A stretch of 64,000 bases of DNA from Streptomyces sp. NBC_01571. GTDB lineage: Bacteria; Actinomycetota; Actinomycetes; Streptomycetales; Streptomycetaceae. Made by a program: the position numbers and the translations under genes. Shown in pieces: positions 11,032 through 18,998 of the stretch. The stretch's first letter is position 1; the number at the start of each line of letters is the position of its first letter. Below the pieces are notes generated by a model. It searched no databases. It was given only the letters and a program-made list of their open reading frames with translations, and was not told the DNA's origin. The stretch spans positions 8,928,001 to 8,992,000 of the forward strand of contig NZ_JAPEPZ010000001.1 of NCBI RefSeq assembly GCF_026339875.1, read 5' to 3'.

Positions 11032-12216
11032 TCAGTGCCGGCCGTGCGGGTGGTCGTGACCTCCGTGCTCCGGGTGCTCCGCCGCCTCCGGTGACCCGCC
11101 CATCGCCCGCAGCATCATCGGGCCGCCGGTGCGCAGGAAGCGCCACACCAGCGCCGCCGCGAGCGCGAGGAAGACGATGTTGAGCCAGGTCGTGTAGTCC
11201 CAGGAGACGCCCTCCATGGGAATCCGGGCGTCGTCCTGGTCGGGGACGAGCCCGAGGCCGCTGAAGAGGATCTCCACGACGTACCCGGCGACCACCATGG
11301 CCCCGTAGAAGGTGAGCAGCAGGAAGGCCGCCATCCGCAGGCCGTAGTACTTCCGGTAGATGTTCAGGATCGGCAGGATCAGCAGGTCGGCGAAGATGAA
11401 CGCGACCACGCCCCCGAAGCTGATGCCGCCCTTCCACAGCACGACGGCCAGCGGCACGTTCCCGATCGAGCACACGAAGGAGGCGATCGCCACGAGCGGC
11501 CCGATCAGGGGTCCGACCAGCTTCGCCGCGAGCGGATGTCCGTCCAGGAAGAAGGAGCGCCAGAAGGAGTCGGGCACCCAGGCGGCGATGGCACCCGCGA
11601 TCAGCAGCCCGCCCACCAGGTCGCGCAGGATCGCCACCCACTCCATGACGAACACATGTGCGACCGAGGTGAAGCCCGCGCCGGAGAACAGCCGGTGTCC
11701 GAACGAGCCCTCGCCCCGCACCGACATGTCCATCGCCGCGTGGCCCTCCATGGACCCGGCGAGCCCCCGGTCCGCCTGTTCCCGGGCCTGCCGCAGCAGC
11801 CGCTCGCGCAGGAACATCCGGAAGAGCACGGCGAGTACGAAGATCATGACTGGACCGCCGACGAACTCGGCGACGGTGAACTGCCAGCCCATCAACAAAG
11901 CCAGGATCACGCCGAGTTCGACCACGAGATTGGTGGAGGCGATCTCGAACGCCATCGCCGCGGTGAAGTTCGCACCCTTGCGGAACAGGGAGCGCGCGAG
12001 CGCCACGGCCGCGTACGAGCAGGACGAGGACGCCGCGCCGAGCCCGGCGGCCAGTACGAGTGTCCGAGGCCGGTCGTCACCGAGCAGCCGCGCGACCGTC
12101 GCGCGCCGCACCACCGCCTGGACCACGGCGGACAGGGCGAATCCCAGGATCAGTGCCCAGGTGATCTCCCAGGTCATCGACCCGGCGATGGACAGTGCGT
12201 GCAGGATCGCGTGCAT
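11032..12216 (-). CDS. UPF0718/YraQ-type permease with histidine-rich tail
   Basis: A 394-residue polytopic membrane protein with about eight to ten helices in two clusters (about 10-150 and 210-370), separated by a charged loop. The helix sequences AGLGAASSSCSYAAVALARSLFRKG and ASFVCSIGNVPLAVVLWKGG match the paired permease repeats of the YraQ/UPF0718 family, each with a Cys in a small-residue helix. The C terminus ends HPEHGGHDHPHGRH, a likely metal-binding tail. Together with the CsoR-like palindrome in front of the gene, this suggests transition-metal (copper-type) transport or response, but that is inference. ATG 12216 has GGGAG-type purines upstream. Confidence 0.78.
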   Translation of the reverse strand: MHAILHALSIAGSMTWEITWALILGFALSAVVQAVVRRATVARLLGDDRPRTLVLAAGLGAASSSCSYAAVALARSLFRKGANFTAAMAFEIASTNLVVELGVILALLMGWQFTVAEFVGGPVMIFVLAVLFRMFLRERLLRQAREQADRGLAGSMEGHAAMDMSVRGEGSFGHRLFSGAGFTSVAHVFVMEWVAILRDLVGGLLIAGAIAAWVPDSFWRSFFLDGHPLAAKLVGPLIGPLVAIASFVCSIGNVPLAVVLWKGGISFGGVVAFIFADLLILPILNIYRKYYGLRMAAFLLLTFYGAMVVAGYVVEILFSGLGLVPDQDDARIPMEGVSWDYTTWLNIVFLALAAALVWRFLRTGGPMMLRAMGGSPEAAEHPEHGGHDHPHGRH

Positions 12217-12265
12217 GGGCTCCGCTCTCTCCCAGGGGGCGACTTCCGGGCTGCCCGCGCGACTG

Positions 12266-12280
12266 TACCCCCTGGGGGTA
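12266..12280. promoter_or_regulatory. CsoR-like operator (perfect TACCCCC-T-GGGGGTA palindrome)
   Basis: A perfect 7-bp inverted repeat with one central base lies 50 bp upstream of the permease start. Its G/C tracts flanked by TA match the operator form described for copper-sensing CsoR and related CsoR/RcnR repressors. A TACAGT hexamer (minus strand, 12262-12267) overlaps one edge and could be the -10 element, so binding would block transcription. No csoR gene is in the window. Confidence 0.6.
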
Positions 12281-12708
12281 TGAAAGGCGTGCCGTTCCGG
12301 CGGGTCGGCGGGGGTGGGGCGCGGAGCGGCGGATTCGGCGCGGGGTGGCCGTGGGTGCGACCGCTACGCCGAACGAGTGGTGTGAACGGGGGATACGTCA
12401 TCAAATAGACGCAGATCAGCGCTCGGCGGACACCGATCGACGCGAGACGGTTACCTCTTGTTTTCAGCCCCATAGAGCGGGCATCCGCTCATTTGGTTAC
12501 CCTGTACCGACGGACAGCCTGAAGGGGTCCCACCCACACCCATGGTCCGTCCCGGGACAGCCGGTCACCACGGCCTGCTCTCACACGAGTTACCGGCGCC
12601 ACCGCGTCCCTAACTGCCTTCGACTCAGACCCGAGCGGGCGTCAGGCGGCCGGAAACAGACTGGCCCCTGCACGTCCCGAGGGTGACCCGACACATAAGG
12701 AGTGCGCG
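12281..12708. other. Intergenic spacer upstream of the 58-residue protein
   Basis: No gene seen. Two GGTTACC words occur at about 12449 and 12495, flanking a short hairpin (GAGCGG 12475-12480, CCGCTC 12485-12490). These could belong to the promoter or leader of the downstream small gene, but no -35/-10 pair is convincing. Confidence 0.3.
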
Positions 12709-12885
12709 GTGACACCGGAGAAGACGAATATCGATCAGCGCCCCAAGGAACGCACGGAGCGAATGGGCCGCCGGCCCGAGAAGAAGCTGGGAAGCCTCGA
12801 CGTGTGGGCCAGGTCCGCGCCGATTCGCCTCGCGGGTTACGAGGACGACCTCGCCGAGCCCCACATCCTGCCCAGCGTCGACTGA
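12709..12885 (+). CDS. Small highly charged protein, 58 residues
   Basis: A GTG-initiated frame with an excellent Shine-Dalgarno (AAGGAG, 12697-12702, six-base spacing). The product begins MTPEKTNIDQRPKERTERMG and contains a basic RRPEKKLGSLDVWARSAP stretch followed by an acidic C terminus (YEDDLAEPHILPSVD). The sequence is low in hydrophobics with no signal or membrane segment. GC3 codon choice fits a translated gene: third positions are nearly all G or C from codon 20 onward. I do not recognise the family; it looks like a compact soluble or partly disordered cytoplasmic protein. The gene ends 61 bp before the GNAT gene on the same strand. Confidence 0.7.
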   Translation: MTPEKTNIDQRPKERTERMGRRPEKKLGSLDVWARSAPIRLAGYEDDLAEPHILPSVD

Positions 12886-12946
12886 CCGACCCGGCGCGAA
12901 ACCCCCTCGCGACAGCTGACGGCATGGGCGTGCCAGACTCACGCCC

Positions 12947-13429
12947 ATGCTGATCAGAGAAGCCGTGGCCGGCGACTGGCCGCGGATCTGGCCTTTCTGG
13001 CACCGCATCGTCGCCGCGGGCGAGACCTACACCTGGGACCCCGACACCCCGGCCGATGCGGCCCGGGACCTGTGGATGGCGCCGGGCAAGCGTGTGTACG
13101 TCGCCGAGGACGCCACCGGCACGGTCGTCGGCTCGGCCTTCGTCACCCCGAACTACGGCGGCCCCGCCGACCGCATCGCCAACGCCGGCTTCATGGTCGA
13201 CCCCGACCACGCGGGGCGCGGCATCGGCCGCGCGCTCGCCGAGCACGTCCTCACCACCGCCAGGGCCGACGGCTACCGGGGCATGGTGTTCAACGCCGTC
13301 GTGGAGACCAACCCCGCCGTCACGCTGTGGACCTCACTCGGTTTCACCGTCCTGGCCACCGTGCCGGACGCCTACGAGCACCCCCGGCACGGGCGGGTCG
13401 GACTGCACATCATGTACCGCGCGCTCTGA
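12947..13429 (+). CDS. GNAT-family N-acetyltransferase
   Basis: A 160-residue single-domain acetyltransferase. The acetyl-CoA pyrophosphate loop is in FMVDPDHAGRGIGRALAEHVL (RGIGRA as the R/Q-x-x-G-x-G/A motif), followed by the NAVVETNPAVTLWTSLGF segment typical of the C-terminal half. The pattern is like phosphinothricin-acetyltransferase-type enzymes, but the acceptor is unknown. The ATG gives MLIREAVAGDWPRIWPF, the standard GNAT opening. It converges on the amidase gene with a 60-bp gap. Confidence 0.87.
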   Translation: MLIREAVAGDWPRIWPFWHRIVAAGETYTWDPDTPADAARDLWMAPGKRVYVAEDATGTVVGSAFVTPNYGGPADRIANAGFMVDPDHAGRGIGRALAEHVLTTARADGYRGMVFNAVVETNPAVTLWTSLGFTVLATVPDAYEHPRHGRVGLHIMYRAL

Positions 13430-13489
13430 GGGGCGGTTCCTCGCGGTCGTGTCGTCCCGTTCCCGCCGGACGGGCGGCACGGACCGGCC

Positions 13490-14833
13490 TCAGTCCAGCG
13501 GTGCCGTCCGCCGCCACGGACGCAGCTCCTCCAACTGTCCCGCCAGCTCAAGCAGTTCCAGCTCGGTGCCGGGACGCCCGACCAGCTGCACGGCGCACGG
13601 GGCGCCGCCCGGCAGAGTCCCGAACGGCACCGCCATCGCGGGCCACCCGGTGAGGTTCCAGGGCGGAGTCAGCGGAGAGTAGTTCGTGTTGGCCAGCAGG
13701 TTGCGCAGCCAGCCCCGCTCGTGCCAGGCCGCGGCGGCAGGACCCCGCCGGGCCAGCGCGGGCGTCAGGAGCACGTCGTGCTCCTCGAAGAACGGTGTCA
13801 GACGCGTGCGCAACCGCGCACGCCGCTCGCCCGTGCGCACACCGGCCACGAAGCGGCGCCCCACGGCGGCGTGCACACGCGTGCGGCGGGTGAGCCGACG
13901 CGGGTCGAGGTCCGCGGCGTCCACCGCGGTCCCCGCCGTCCAGTGCGCGAGCGAGGTGGTGCTCAGCCAGAGCGGGTACGGGGGGTCGGAGGGCCGCACC
14001 TGGTGACCCGCCCCGGCCAGCAGCGCTGCCGCCTCCCGGGCCGCCGTCGCGTACGGACGGCCCACGGTCACGCCGGCCAGGGGGCTGCGTACGGAGACCG
14101 CCACCTTCCGGACGAGGTTCCCGGAGGGACGTACCGCCTCGGTGTCCGCCAGGACCGTCAGCATCAGCCGGGCGTCCGCCACAGTGGTCGCCAGCGGCCC
14201 GTTCTCCGACATGCCGAACCAGTCGCCGTGGCCGATACCGGCCGGTACCGTGCCGTGGCCGGGCTTCAGGCCGACCAGGCCGCAGTTGGCCGCCGGGATG
14301 CGCAGCGACCCCATCCCGTCGTTGCCCAGGGCGAGGGGCACCATGCCGGCGGCGACGGCGGCCGCGCTGCCGCCCGAGGAACCGCCGGCCGTGCGCGAGG
14401 TGTCCCAGGGGTTGCGCGCGATGCCGTAGACGCTGTCCGAGGTGCCGAAGACGCAGAGCTCGGGCACGTTCGTCAGGCCCACGACCACGGCGCCCGCCGC
14501 GCGCAGCCGCGCCACCGTGACGTGGTCCTCCTCCGCGGCCACGTCCGAGGTCGCGGCGGAGCCCTGCCGGCAGGACTCGCCGCGCACCGGCAGGTTGTCC
14601 TTCACCGCCACGGGCACGCCCGCGAGGGGGAGCCCGGCCAGGTCCGGGTGGGCGGCCAGCGCGTCGGCCTCCGCGAGAGCCGCCTCGGACCGTACGAGCC
14701 GGAAGGCGCCGACCCGGGCGTCGAGCCGCTCGATCCGGGCGAGGTGCTCGGCCACCACCTCGCGGGGGGTGATCCGCTTCTCGCGGACGGCTGCGGCGAT
14801 CTCGGTGGCGGTCCGGCCGGCCCAACTGCTCAC
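13490..14833 (-). CDS. Amidase (amidase signature family)
   Basis: A 447-residue amidase signature enzyme hydrolysing an unidentified amide. The catalytic triad parts are visible: Lys in GVPVAVKDN (about 85), the cis-Ser in TAGGSSGGSAAAVAAG (about 155), and the nucleophile region GMGSLRIPAANCGLVGLKP (about 180). It is not part of a gatCAB operon, so it is probably a stand-alone amidase. The GTG at 14833 is preferred because GAGGAG lies six bases upstream and the product then starts MSSWAGRTATEIA; an upstream in-frame start would translate the ribosome site. The ribosome site lies in a potential hairpin (14836-14879). Confidence 0.88.
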   Translation of the reverse strand: MSSWAGRTATEIAAAVREKRITPREVVAEHLARIERLDARVGAFRLVRSEAALAEADALAAHPDLAGLPLAGVPVAVKDNLPVRGESCRQGSAATSDVAAEEDHVTVARLRAAGAVVVGLTNVPELCVFGTSDSVYGIARNPWDTSRTAGGSSGGSAAAVAAGMVPLALGNDGMGSLRIPAANCGLVGLKPGHGTVPAGIGHGDWFGMSENGPLATTVADARLMLTVLADTEAVRPSGNLVRKVAVSVRSPLAGVTVGRPYATAAREAAALLAGAGHQVRPSDPPYPLWLSTTSLAHWTAGTAVDAADLDPRRLTRRTRVHAAVGRRFVAGVRTGERRARLRTRLTPFFEEHDVLLTPALARRGPAAAAWHERGWLRNLLANTNYSPLTPPWNLTGWPAMAVPFGTLPGGAPCAVQLVGRPGTELELLELAGQLEELRPWRRTAPLD

Positions 14834-14835
14834 TG

Positions 14836-14879
14836 GTGCTCCTCGGGGGCAGGGAATTACTGGTGAGTACGAGGAGCAC
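14836..14879 (-). promoter_or_regulatory. Leader hairpin that would sequester the amidase ribosome site
   Basis: GTGCTCCTCG (14836-14845) and CGAGGAGCAC (14870-14879) are perfect 10-bp arms separated by 24 bases, immediately upstream of the amidase GTG. In the minus-strand message the arm next to the start contains the GAGGAG Shine-Dalgarno, so pairing would hide it. This suggests translational control, by inference. Confidence 0.45.
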
Positions 14880-15030
14880 TGTGCCGGGGTGCGGGTGCCG
14901 CGTCGAGGGCTGGCGCGCTGGGACATTCACCCCGGTTCTCCTGGACCTTTCACCGAGTGGCCGCTCCGCAGCCCGTACACGGCGCCAGGTCATCCGACCA
15001 CTACGGCAACTTTCCTGCCTCCAGGCCTCG

Positions 15031-15059
15031 TTGACAGGTACCGGAACCCGTCTCATCAT
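15031..15059 (+). promoter_or_regulatory. Candidate promoter for the fucosidase gene
   Basis: A consensus-like TTGACA (15031-15036) is followed 17 bases later by CATCAT (15054-15059), a moderate -10. The start codon lies 27 bases further on. No copy of the LacI operator found at 18.8 kb is present here. Confidence 0.4.
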
Positions 15060-15086
15060 CAGACATCCGATGAATTGGAGCCGCTC

Positions 15087-17435
15087 ATGGGTACGTATCC
15101 AAGACGTCAGGTTCTGGGAGCCACCGCGGCCGTCGCCGCCGCGGCGGCTCTTCCGCTCACCGCGGCGACCGGGGCGCGGGCCGCGGAACCGGCCGAAGGG
15201 CCGGCGCCGCAGTGGGTTCCCGTCCCCGCCCCGCTCCCCGTACCGCTCGACGACCACTTCGACAACGACGGCATCGCCCGCGCGGCCGCACCCGGCGGCG
15301 ACTTCGACGGCTCGGGTTACACCTTCCCCGGTGAGGAACTCCCCGGGGGCCCGGTCGAGGTGGACGGCATCGCCTTCCTCTTCCCGTCCTCCGCCGCGGG
15401 CGCCGGGAACAACGTGGTCGCCCTCGGCCAGCGCATCGACCTCCCCCGGGGCCGCTACCTCTCGGCCCTGTTCCTGACGGCGGGCAGCTACGGTGACGCC
15501 TCCGGCACGGCCACCGTGCACTACGCCGACGGTTCGACGACGACCGCCGGACTCGGCGGCGCCGACTGGTACGCGACGGGCGGTTCGCTGTCCGCCCCGT
15601 ACCGCTACCGGCCGGACGGCGGCAAGGACGAGCACAGCGTCGGGATCGGCACGGCGGAGGTCTGGATCGACCCGGGACGGGAGGCCGTCGCCCTCACCCT
15701 GCCGACCACCCGGCCGGCCCAGGAGAACCAGACCTCGCTGCACGTCTTCGCCCTCTCCCTCCAACCGGTCGCCCAGGGGCGGGCGTTGGCCCTGCGGGAC
15801 GCGCACGCCACTCTCTCGCTGCTGGAGTCGACGGGCGCGCAGAGCGTGGAGGCCACCGTCGTCAACGCGGGGACGGTCGCCGTCCTCGCGGGCGACCGGG
15901 TGACGGTCGGCGTCGAGGTGCCCGGGGCCCGCACCGTCGAGCCCGCGCGCGTGACCCGCCTCGACCCCGGCGAGCAGGCCCGGGTCCGTGTCGGCATCCG
16001 CAACCGCGTGGGCACGGCGCCCGGCACCGAGCACGAGGGAACGGTGGTCGTCGAAGGCCGCGGCCGGCAGGCCGCCGCCGCCCGCCGCACACTGACTCTC
16101 GGTGTGCCCGACTACCTCCCCACCGAGGAGTCCCTCGCGGGACACCAGGCCCCGTACTGGTTCCACCGCGCCAAGTTCGGCATCTTCATCCACTGGGGCG
16201 TCTACTCGGTGCCCGCCTGGTCACCGGTGGGCGAGCAGTACGCCGAGTGGTACTGGAGCAACCTGCAGAACCCGGACAACGCGGTGTACGCCTATCACCG
16301 GGAGAAGTACGGCGAGAACTTCGCCTACGACGACTTCATCCCGATGTTCACGGCCCACCGGTTCGATCCGCGCGCCTGGGTGGAGTTGTTCCGGGACGCC
16401 GGCGCCCAGTACCACGTCCTCACCTCAAAGCACCACGAGGGCTTCGCCCTGTGGGACACCCGGGTCGCCGACCGAAACGCCGTGAAGATGGGTCCACGGC
16501 GCGACCTGGTCCGTGAACTCTTCGACGCCTCGCGGCGGTTCACCCCCGAGCTGCACCGCGGCCTGTACTTCTCCATGCCCGAGTGGTTCAACCCCGACAA
16601 CCCCTGGTCGGGCCACGCCCCGCGCAATCCGTACACCCGGGAACCGGTCCCGTACACTGGATACACCGCCGGCAAGGACTATGTGAAGGACTATCAGGCG
16701 GCGCAGATGCTGGAACTGATCCACGGCTACGACCCGTCCGTCATCTGGTGCGACATCGGTGGCGCCAACGACAGCCCGCGGGTGCTCGCCGAGTACTTCA
16801 ACCACGGCAAGAACCGGCCGAAGCCCTACGAGGTCACCGTCAACAACCGCTCGGGCATCGGCTTCCACGACTTCACGACCCCCGAGTACACGACCTACGA
16901 GAACACCGTCGTCGCCAAGTGGGAGTCCAGCCGGGGCCTCGACCCGTTCAGCTACGGCTACAACCGGGCCACGCCCGACGCCGCGTACATGACCGCCGAG
17001 GAGGTGGTCCGCAGCCTGGTCGACATCGTCTCCAAGAACGGCAACCTCCTGCTCGACATCGGGCCGCGCGCCGACGGCACCATCCCCGAGATCATGCAGA
17101 CCCGGCTGCGCGAGACCGGCCGGTGGCTGAAGGTCAACGGCGAGGCGATCTACGACACGACGTACTGGTCGCGGATGGCGCAGCTCGGTGAGGACCTGCG
17201 GTTCACCGTGCGGCAGAACGAGGCCTTCTACATCCACTCGCTGACCGCGCCCGGCGCCACCCTCACCGTCGAGGCGCCGGTGCCGGTCCGCGGCGGTGAC
17301 CGGGTGACCCTGCTCGGCCACGACCGGCCGCTCAACTGGACGACGCGGAAAGGGGCTCTGGTGATCGACGTGCCGGAGGCGGCCCGCAGGTCCGGCGAGT
17401 ACGTCTGGGTGTTCAAGGTGGAGTGGCGCAACTGA
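15087..17435 (+). CDS. Secreted GH29 alpha-L-fucosidase
   Basis: A 782-residue exported enzyme. The N terminus MGTYPRRQVLG is a twin-arginine signal, with cleavage expected after the ARA near residue 33. Residues 40-340 are beta-rich, without a domain I can name, and include an NEW3-like segment (about 240-330). The GH29 barrel begins at YWFHRAKFGIFIHWGVYSVPAW (about 352) and runs to about 690, with YHVLTSKHHEGFALWDT and the presumed nucleophile Asp in VIWCDIGG. A short C-terminal beta domain follows. The enzyme would release L-fucose from glycans outside the cell. It starts the glycan island and is convergent with the LacI gene. ATG 15087 has GGAG upstream. Confidence 0.9.
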   Translation: MGTYPRRQVLGATAAVAAAAALPLTAATGARAAEPAEGPAPQWVPVPAPLPVPLDDHFDNDGIARAAAPGGDFDGSGYTFPGEELPGGPVEVDGIAFLFPSSAAGAGNNVVALGQRIDLPRGRYLSALFLTAGSYGDASGTATVHYADGSTTTAGLGGADWYATGGSLSAPYRYRPDGGKDEHSVGIGTAEVWIDPGREAVALTLPTTRPAQENQTSLHVFALSLQPVAQGRALALRDAHATLSLLESTGAQSVEATVVNAGTVAVLAGDRVTVGVEVPGARTVEPARVTRLDPGEQARVRVGIRNRVGTAPGTEHEGTVVVEGRGRQAAAARRTLTLGVPDYLPTEESLAGHQAPYWFHRAKFGIFIHWGVYSVPAWSPVGEQYAEWYWSNLQNPDNAVYAYHREKYGENFAYDDFIPMFTAHRFDPRAWVELFRDAGAQYHVLTSKHHEGFALWDTRVADRNAVKMGPRRDLVRELFDASRRFTPELHRGLYFSMPEWFNPDNPWSGHAPRNPYTREPVPYTGYTAGKDYVKDYQAAQMLELIHGYDPSVIWCDIGGANDSPRVLAEYFNHGKNRPKPYEVTVNNRSGIGFHDFTTPEYTTYENTVVAKWESSRGLDPFSYGYNRATPDAAYMTAEEVVRSLVDIVSKNGNLLLDIGPRADGTIPEIMQTRLRETGRWLKVNGEAIYDTTYWSRMAQLGEDLRFTVRQNEAFYIHSLTAPGATLTVEAPVPVRGGDRVTLLGHDRPLNWTTRKGALVIDVPEAARRSGEYVWVFKVEWRN

Positions 17436-17566
17436 CCTTCGTGGCACGGGGTTCCGCGCGGCGGCCGCGGCGGCGGTCCTCTCCGACCGGGCTCCCGGTC
17501 ACGGTGGTCACCACGTCGACCGCGGCTCGCGTCGTCGCCCGGAACCGGCCAGGCGGACATCTCCCG

Positions 17567-17698
17567 CTCCTGGTCCGGGTGGTCCGCTCCGGCGAACTGC
17601 TCCTGGTCCGGGTGGTCCGCCCCGGCGAACTGCTCCTGGTCCGGGTGGTCCGCCCCGGCGAACTGCTCCCGGTCCCGGCGGTCCGCCCCGGCGAACTC
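17567..17698. repeat. Four tandem 33-bp repeats
   Basis: Units start at 17567, 17600, 17633 and 17666, and a degenerate fifth begins at 17699. The first three differ by a single base; the fourth has several changes. The period is a multiple of three, so frames stay open on both strands, yielding an 11-residue repeat such as SSPGRTTRTRS on the minus strand. It lies between the convergent fucosidase and LacI genes, beyond both stop codons. Confidence 0.85.
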
Positions 17699-17729
17699 CT
17701 CCTGGCTCCGGCCGGCCGGCCGCTCCGTG

Positions 17730-18776
17730 TCAGATGCCGGCCGCCGGCCCCGTGCTCTCCCGTCCGATCAGCCGTGGCACCGGTACCTGGACCGTCCGCG
17801 CCGGGCCGCCGTCCAGCAGCGCGGTCAGTTCCCGCGCGGCCGTGCGCCCGAACTCCACGGTGTCGCGGGAGAGCGCGGACAGCCACGGTCTGACCATGCG
17901 GCACAGCGCCGAATCCTCCCAGGCCACGACAGACACGTCGCGCGGCACCAGGAAGCCCAGTTCCGTCGCGGTGGCGACCCCGGCGACGGCCATCACGTCG
18001 TTGTCGTAGACCAGCGCCGTCGGCGGTGCGCCGCTCTCCAGGACCCGGCGGGTGACGGCGGCACCCTCGGAGTCCGAGTAGTCCGTGGTCAGTGACCGCA
18101 CCTCGGACAGACCCCGCCGTTCCGCCTCCGCACGCAGGGTGCGGATGCGCCGCTCGGTGTGGGCCAGCCCCGGCAGGCCCGCGATGTGCGCGATCCGGCG
18201 GTGCCCGAGCGCGTACAGCTCGCCCACCACCGAGGCCATCGCGCCCGCGTCGTCCGCCCAGACCGTGGACATCCCGGGGTGCCCCGCGTCCGGCACACCG
18301 CCGATCACCACCGCGGGCAGGCCCAGCTCCTCCAGCAGGCCGGGGCGTGGATCGTCGGTCCGCGGATCGACGACCAGGACCCCGTCCACTCGGTGCTCGG
18401 CCCACCAGCGCCGGTAGACCGCGCACTCGTCGCCCACGTCCTCCACGACCTGGAAGAGCAGCCCGAGATGCCGCTCGGCCAGCACCTCCTGGATGCCGGA
18501 GATCAGCTGCAGGAAGAACGAGTCCACGCCCAGGGTGTCGGCGGGACGGGCCACGACGAGCCCGACCGTGGCCGCGCCCTCGCCGGACAGCGCGCGGGCC
18601 GCCGTGCTCGGCCGCCAGCCCAGTTGTTCGGCGACCCGGCGCACCCGGTCGCGGGTGATCTCGGAGACCCCGGGCCGGTCGTTGAGAGCGAAGGAGACCG
18701 CGCTCTCCGAGACCCCGGCGCGCTGCGCGATGTCCTTCATCGTCGGCCGGCGCGCGGGAGACCGCTTGGCTGGCAA
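17730..18776 (-). CDS. LacI-family transcriptional repressor of the N-glycan operon
   Basis: A 348-residue repressor. The N-terminal helix-turn-helix MKDIAQRAGVSESAVSFALNDRPGVSEITRDRV (about 13-45) is a standard LacI headpiece with hinge region ARALSGEGAATVGLVV. The periplasmic-binding-type core (about 65-335) would bind a sugar effector. A TTG start with GGGGAG five bases upstream adds a basic 12-residue leader; the ATG at 18740 is an alternative. It is divergent from the ABC importer operon and separated from it by 222 bp holding paired operators, so autoregulation and control of the operon are both likely. Confidence 0.9.
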   Translation of the reverse strand: MPAKRSPARRPTMKDIAQRAGVSESAVSFALNDRPGVSEITRDRVRRVAEQLGWRPSTAARALSGEGAATVGLVVARPADTLGVDSFFLQLISGIQEVLAERHLGLLFQVVEDVGDECAVYRRWWAEHRVDGVLVVDPRTDDPRPGLLEELGLPAVVIGGVPDAGHPGMSTVWADDAGAMASVVGELYALGHRRIAHIAGLPGLAHTERRIRTLRAEAERRGLSEVRSLTTDYSDSEGAAVTRRVLESGAPPTALVYDNDVMAVAGVATATELGFLVPRDVSVVAWEDSALCRMVRPWLSALSRDTVEFGRTAARELTALLDGGPARTVQVPVPRLIGRESTGPAAGI

Positions 18777-18805
18777 CCTGACTCCCCGTTCTGCTGGGAC
18801 TGCGT

Positions 18806-18845
18806 ACTAATGCGCTTGAGCTGAAGCAATCTAAAGCGCATTAGT
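18806..18845. promoter_or_regulatory. Paired LacI-type operators in inverted orientation
   Basis: ACTAATGCGCTT (18806-18817) and AAGCGCATTAGT (18834-18845) are perfect 12-bp inverted copies. Each contains a GCGC-centred pseudo-palindrome of LacI form (TAATGCGCTTGA and TAAAGCGCATTA), with centres 24 bp apart. They lie 30-70 bp upstream of the regulator start. Further short palindromes, CTAAA-GAG-TTTAG (18897-18909) and a 9-bp stem (18860-18868/18877-18885), lie in the same spacer. Confidence 0.65.
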
Positions 18846-18940
18846 GATCGATTGCAAGAGGCTGGTCACACGTCTCTGACCAGCCATGTTTCTTCACTAA
18901 AGAGTTTAGCTGGGCCAAATCCATTGACTAGTCGCGCGAG

Positions 18941-18950
18941 TTGCATGCAA
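18941..18950. promoter_or_regulatory. TTGCATGCAA palindrome near a candidate operon promoter
   Basis: A perfect 10-bp palindrome lies 17 bp downstream of TTGACT (18924-18929), where the -10 element of the ABC operon promoter would be. It could be another repressor site. The binding protein is unknown; the LacI neighbour is the obvious candidate. Confidence 0.4.
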
Positions 18951-18998
18951 GGTCTGCCCCGGCACCGTTCGCCCCCCCACCGCAGAGGAGCCCCATCC

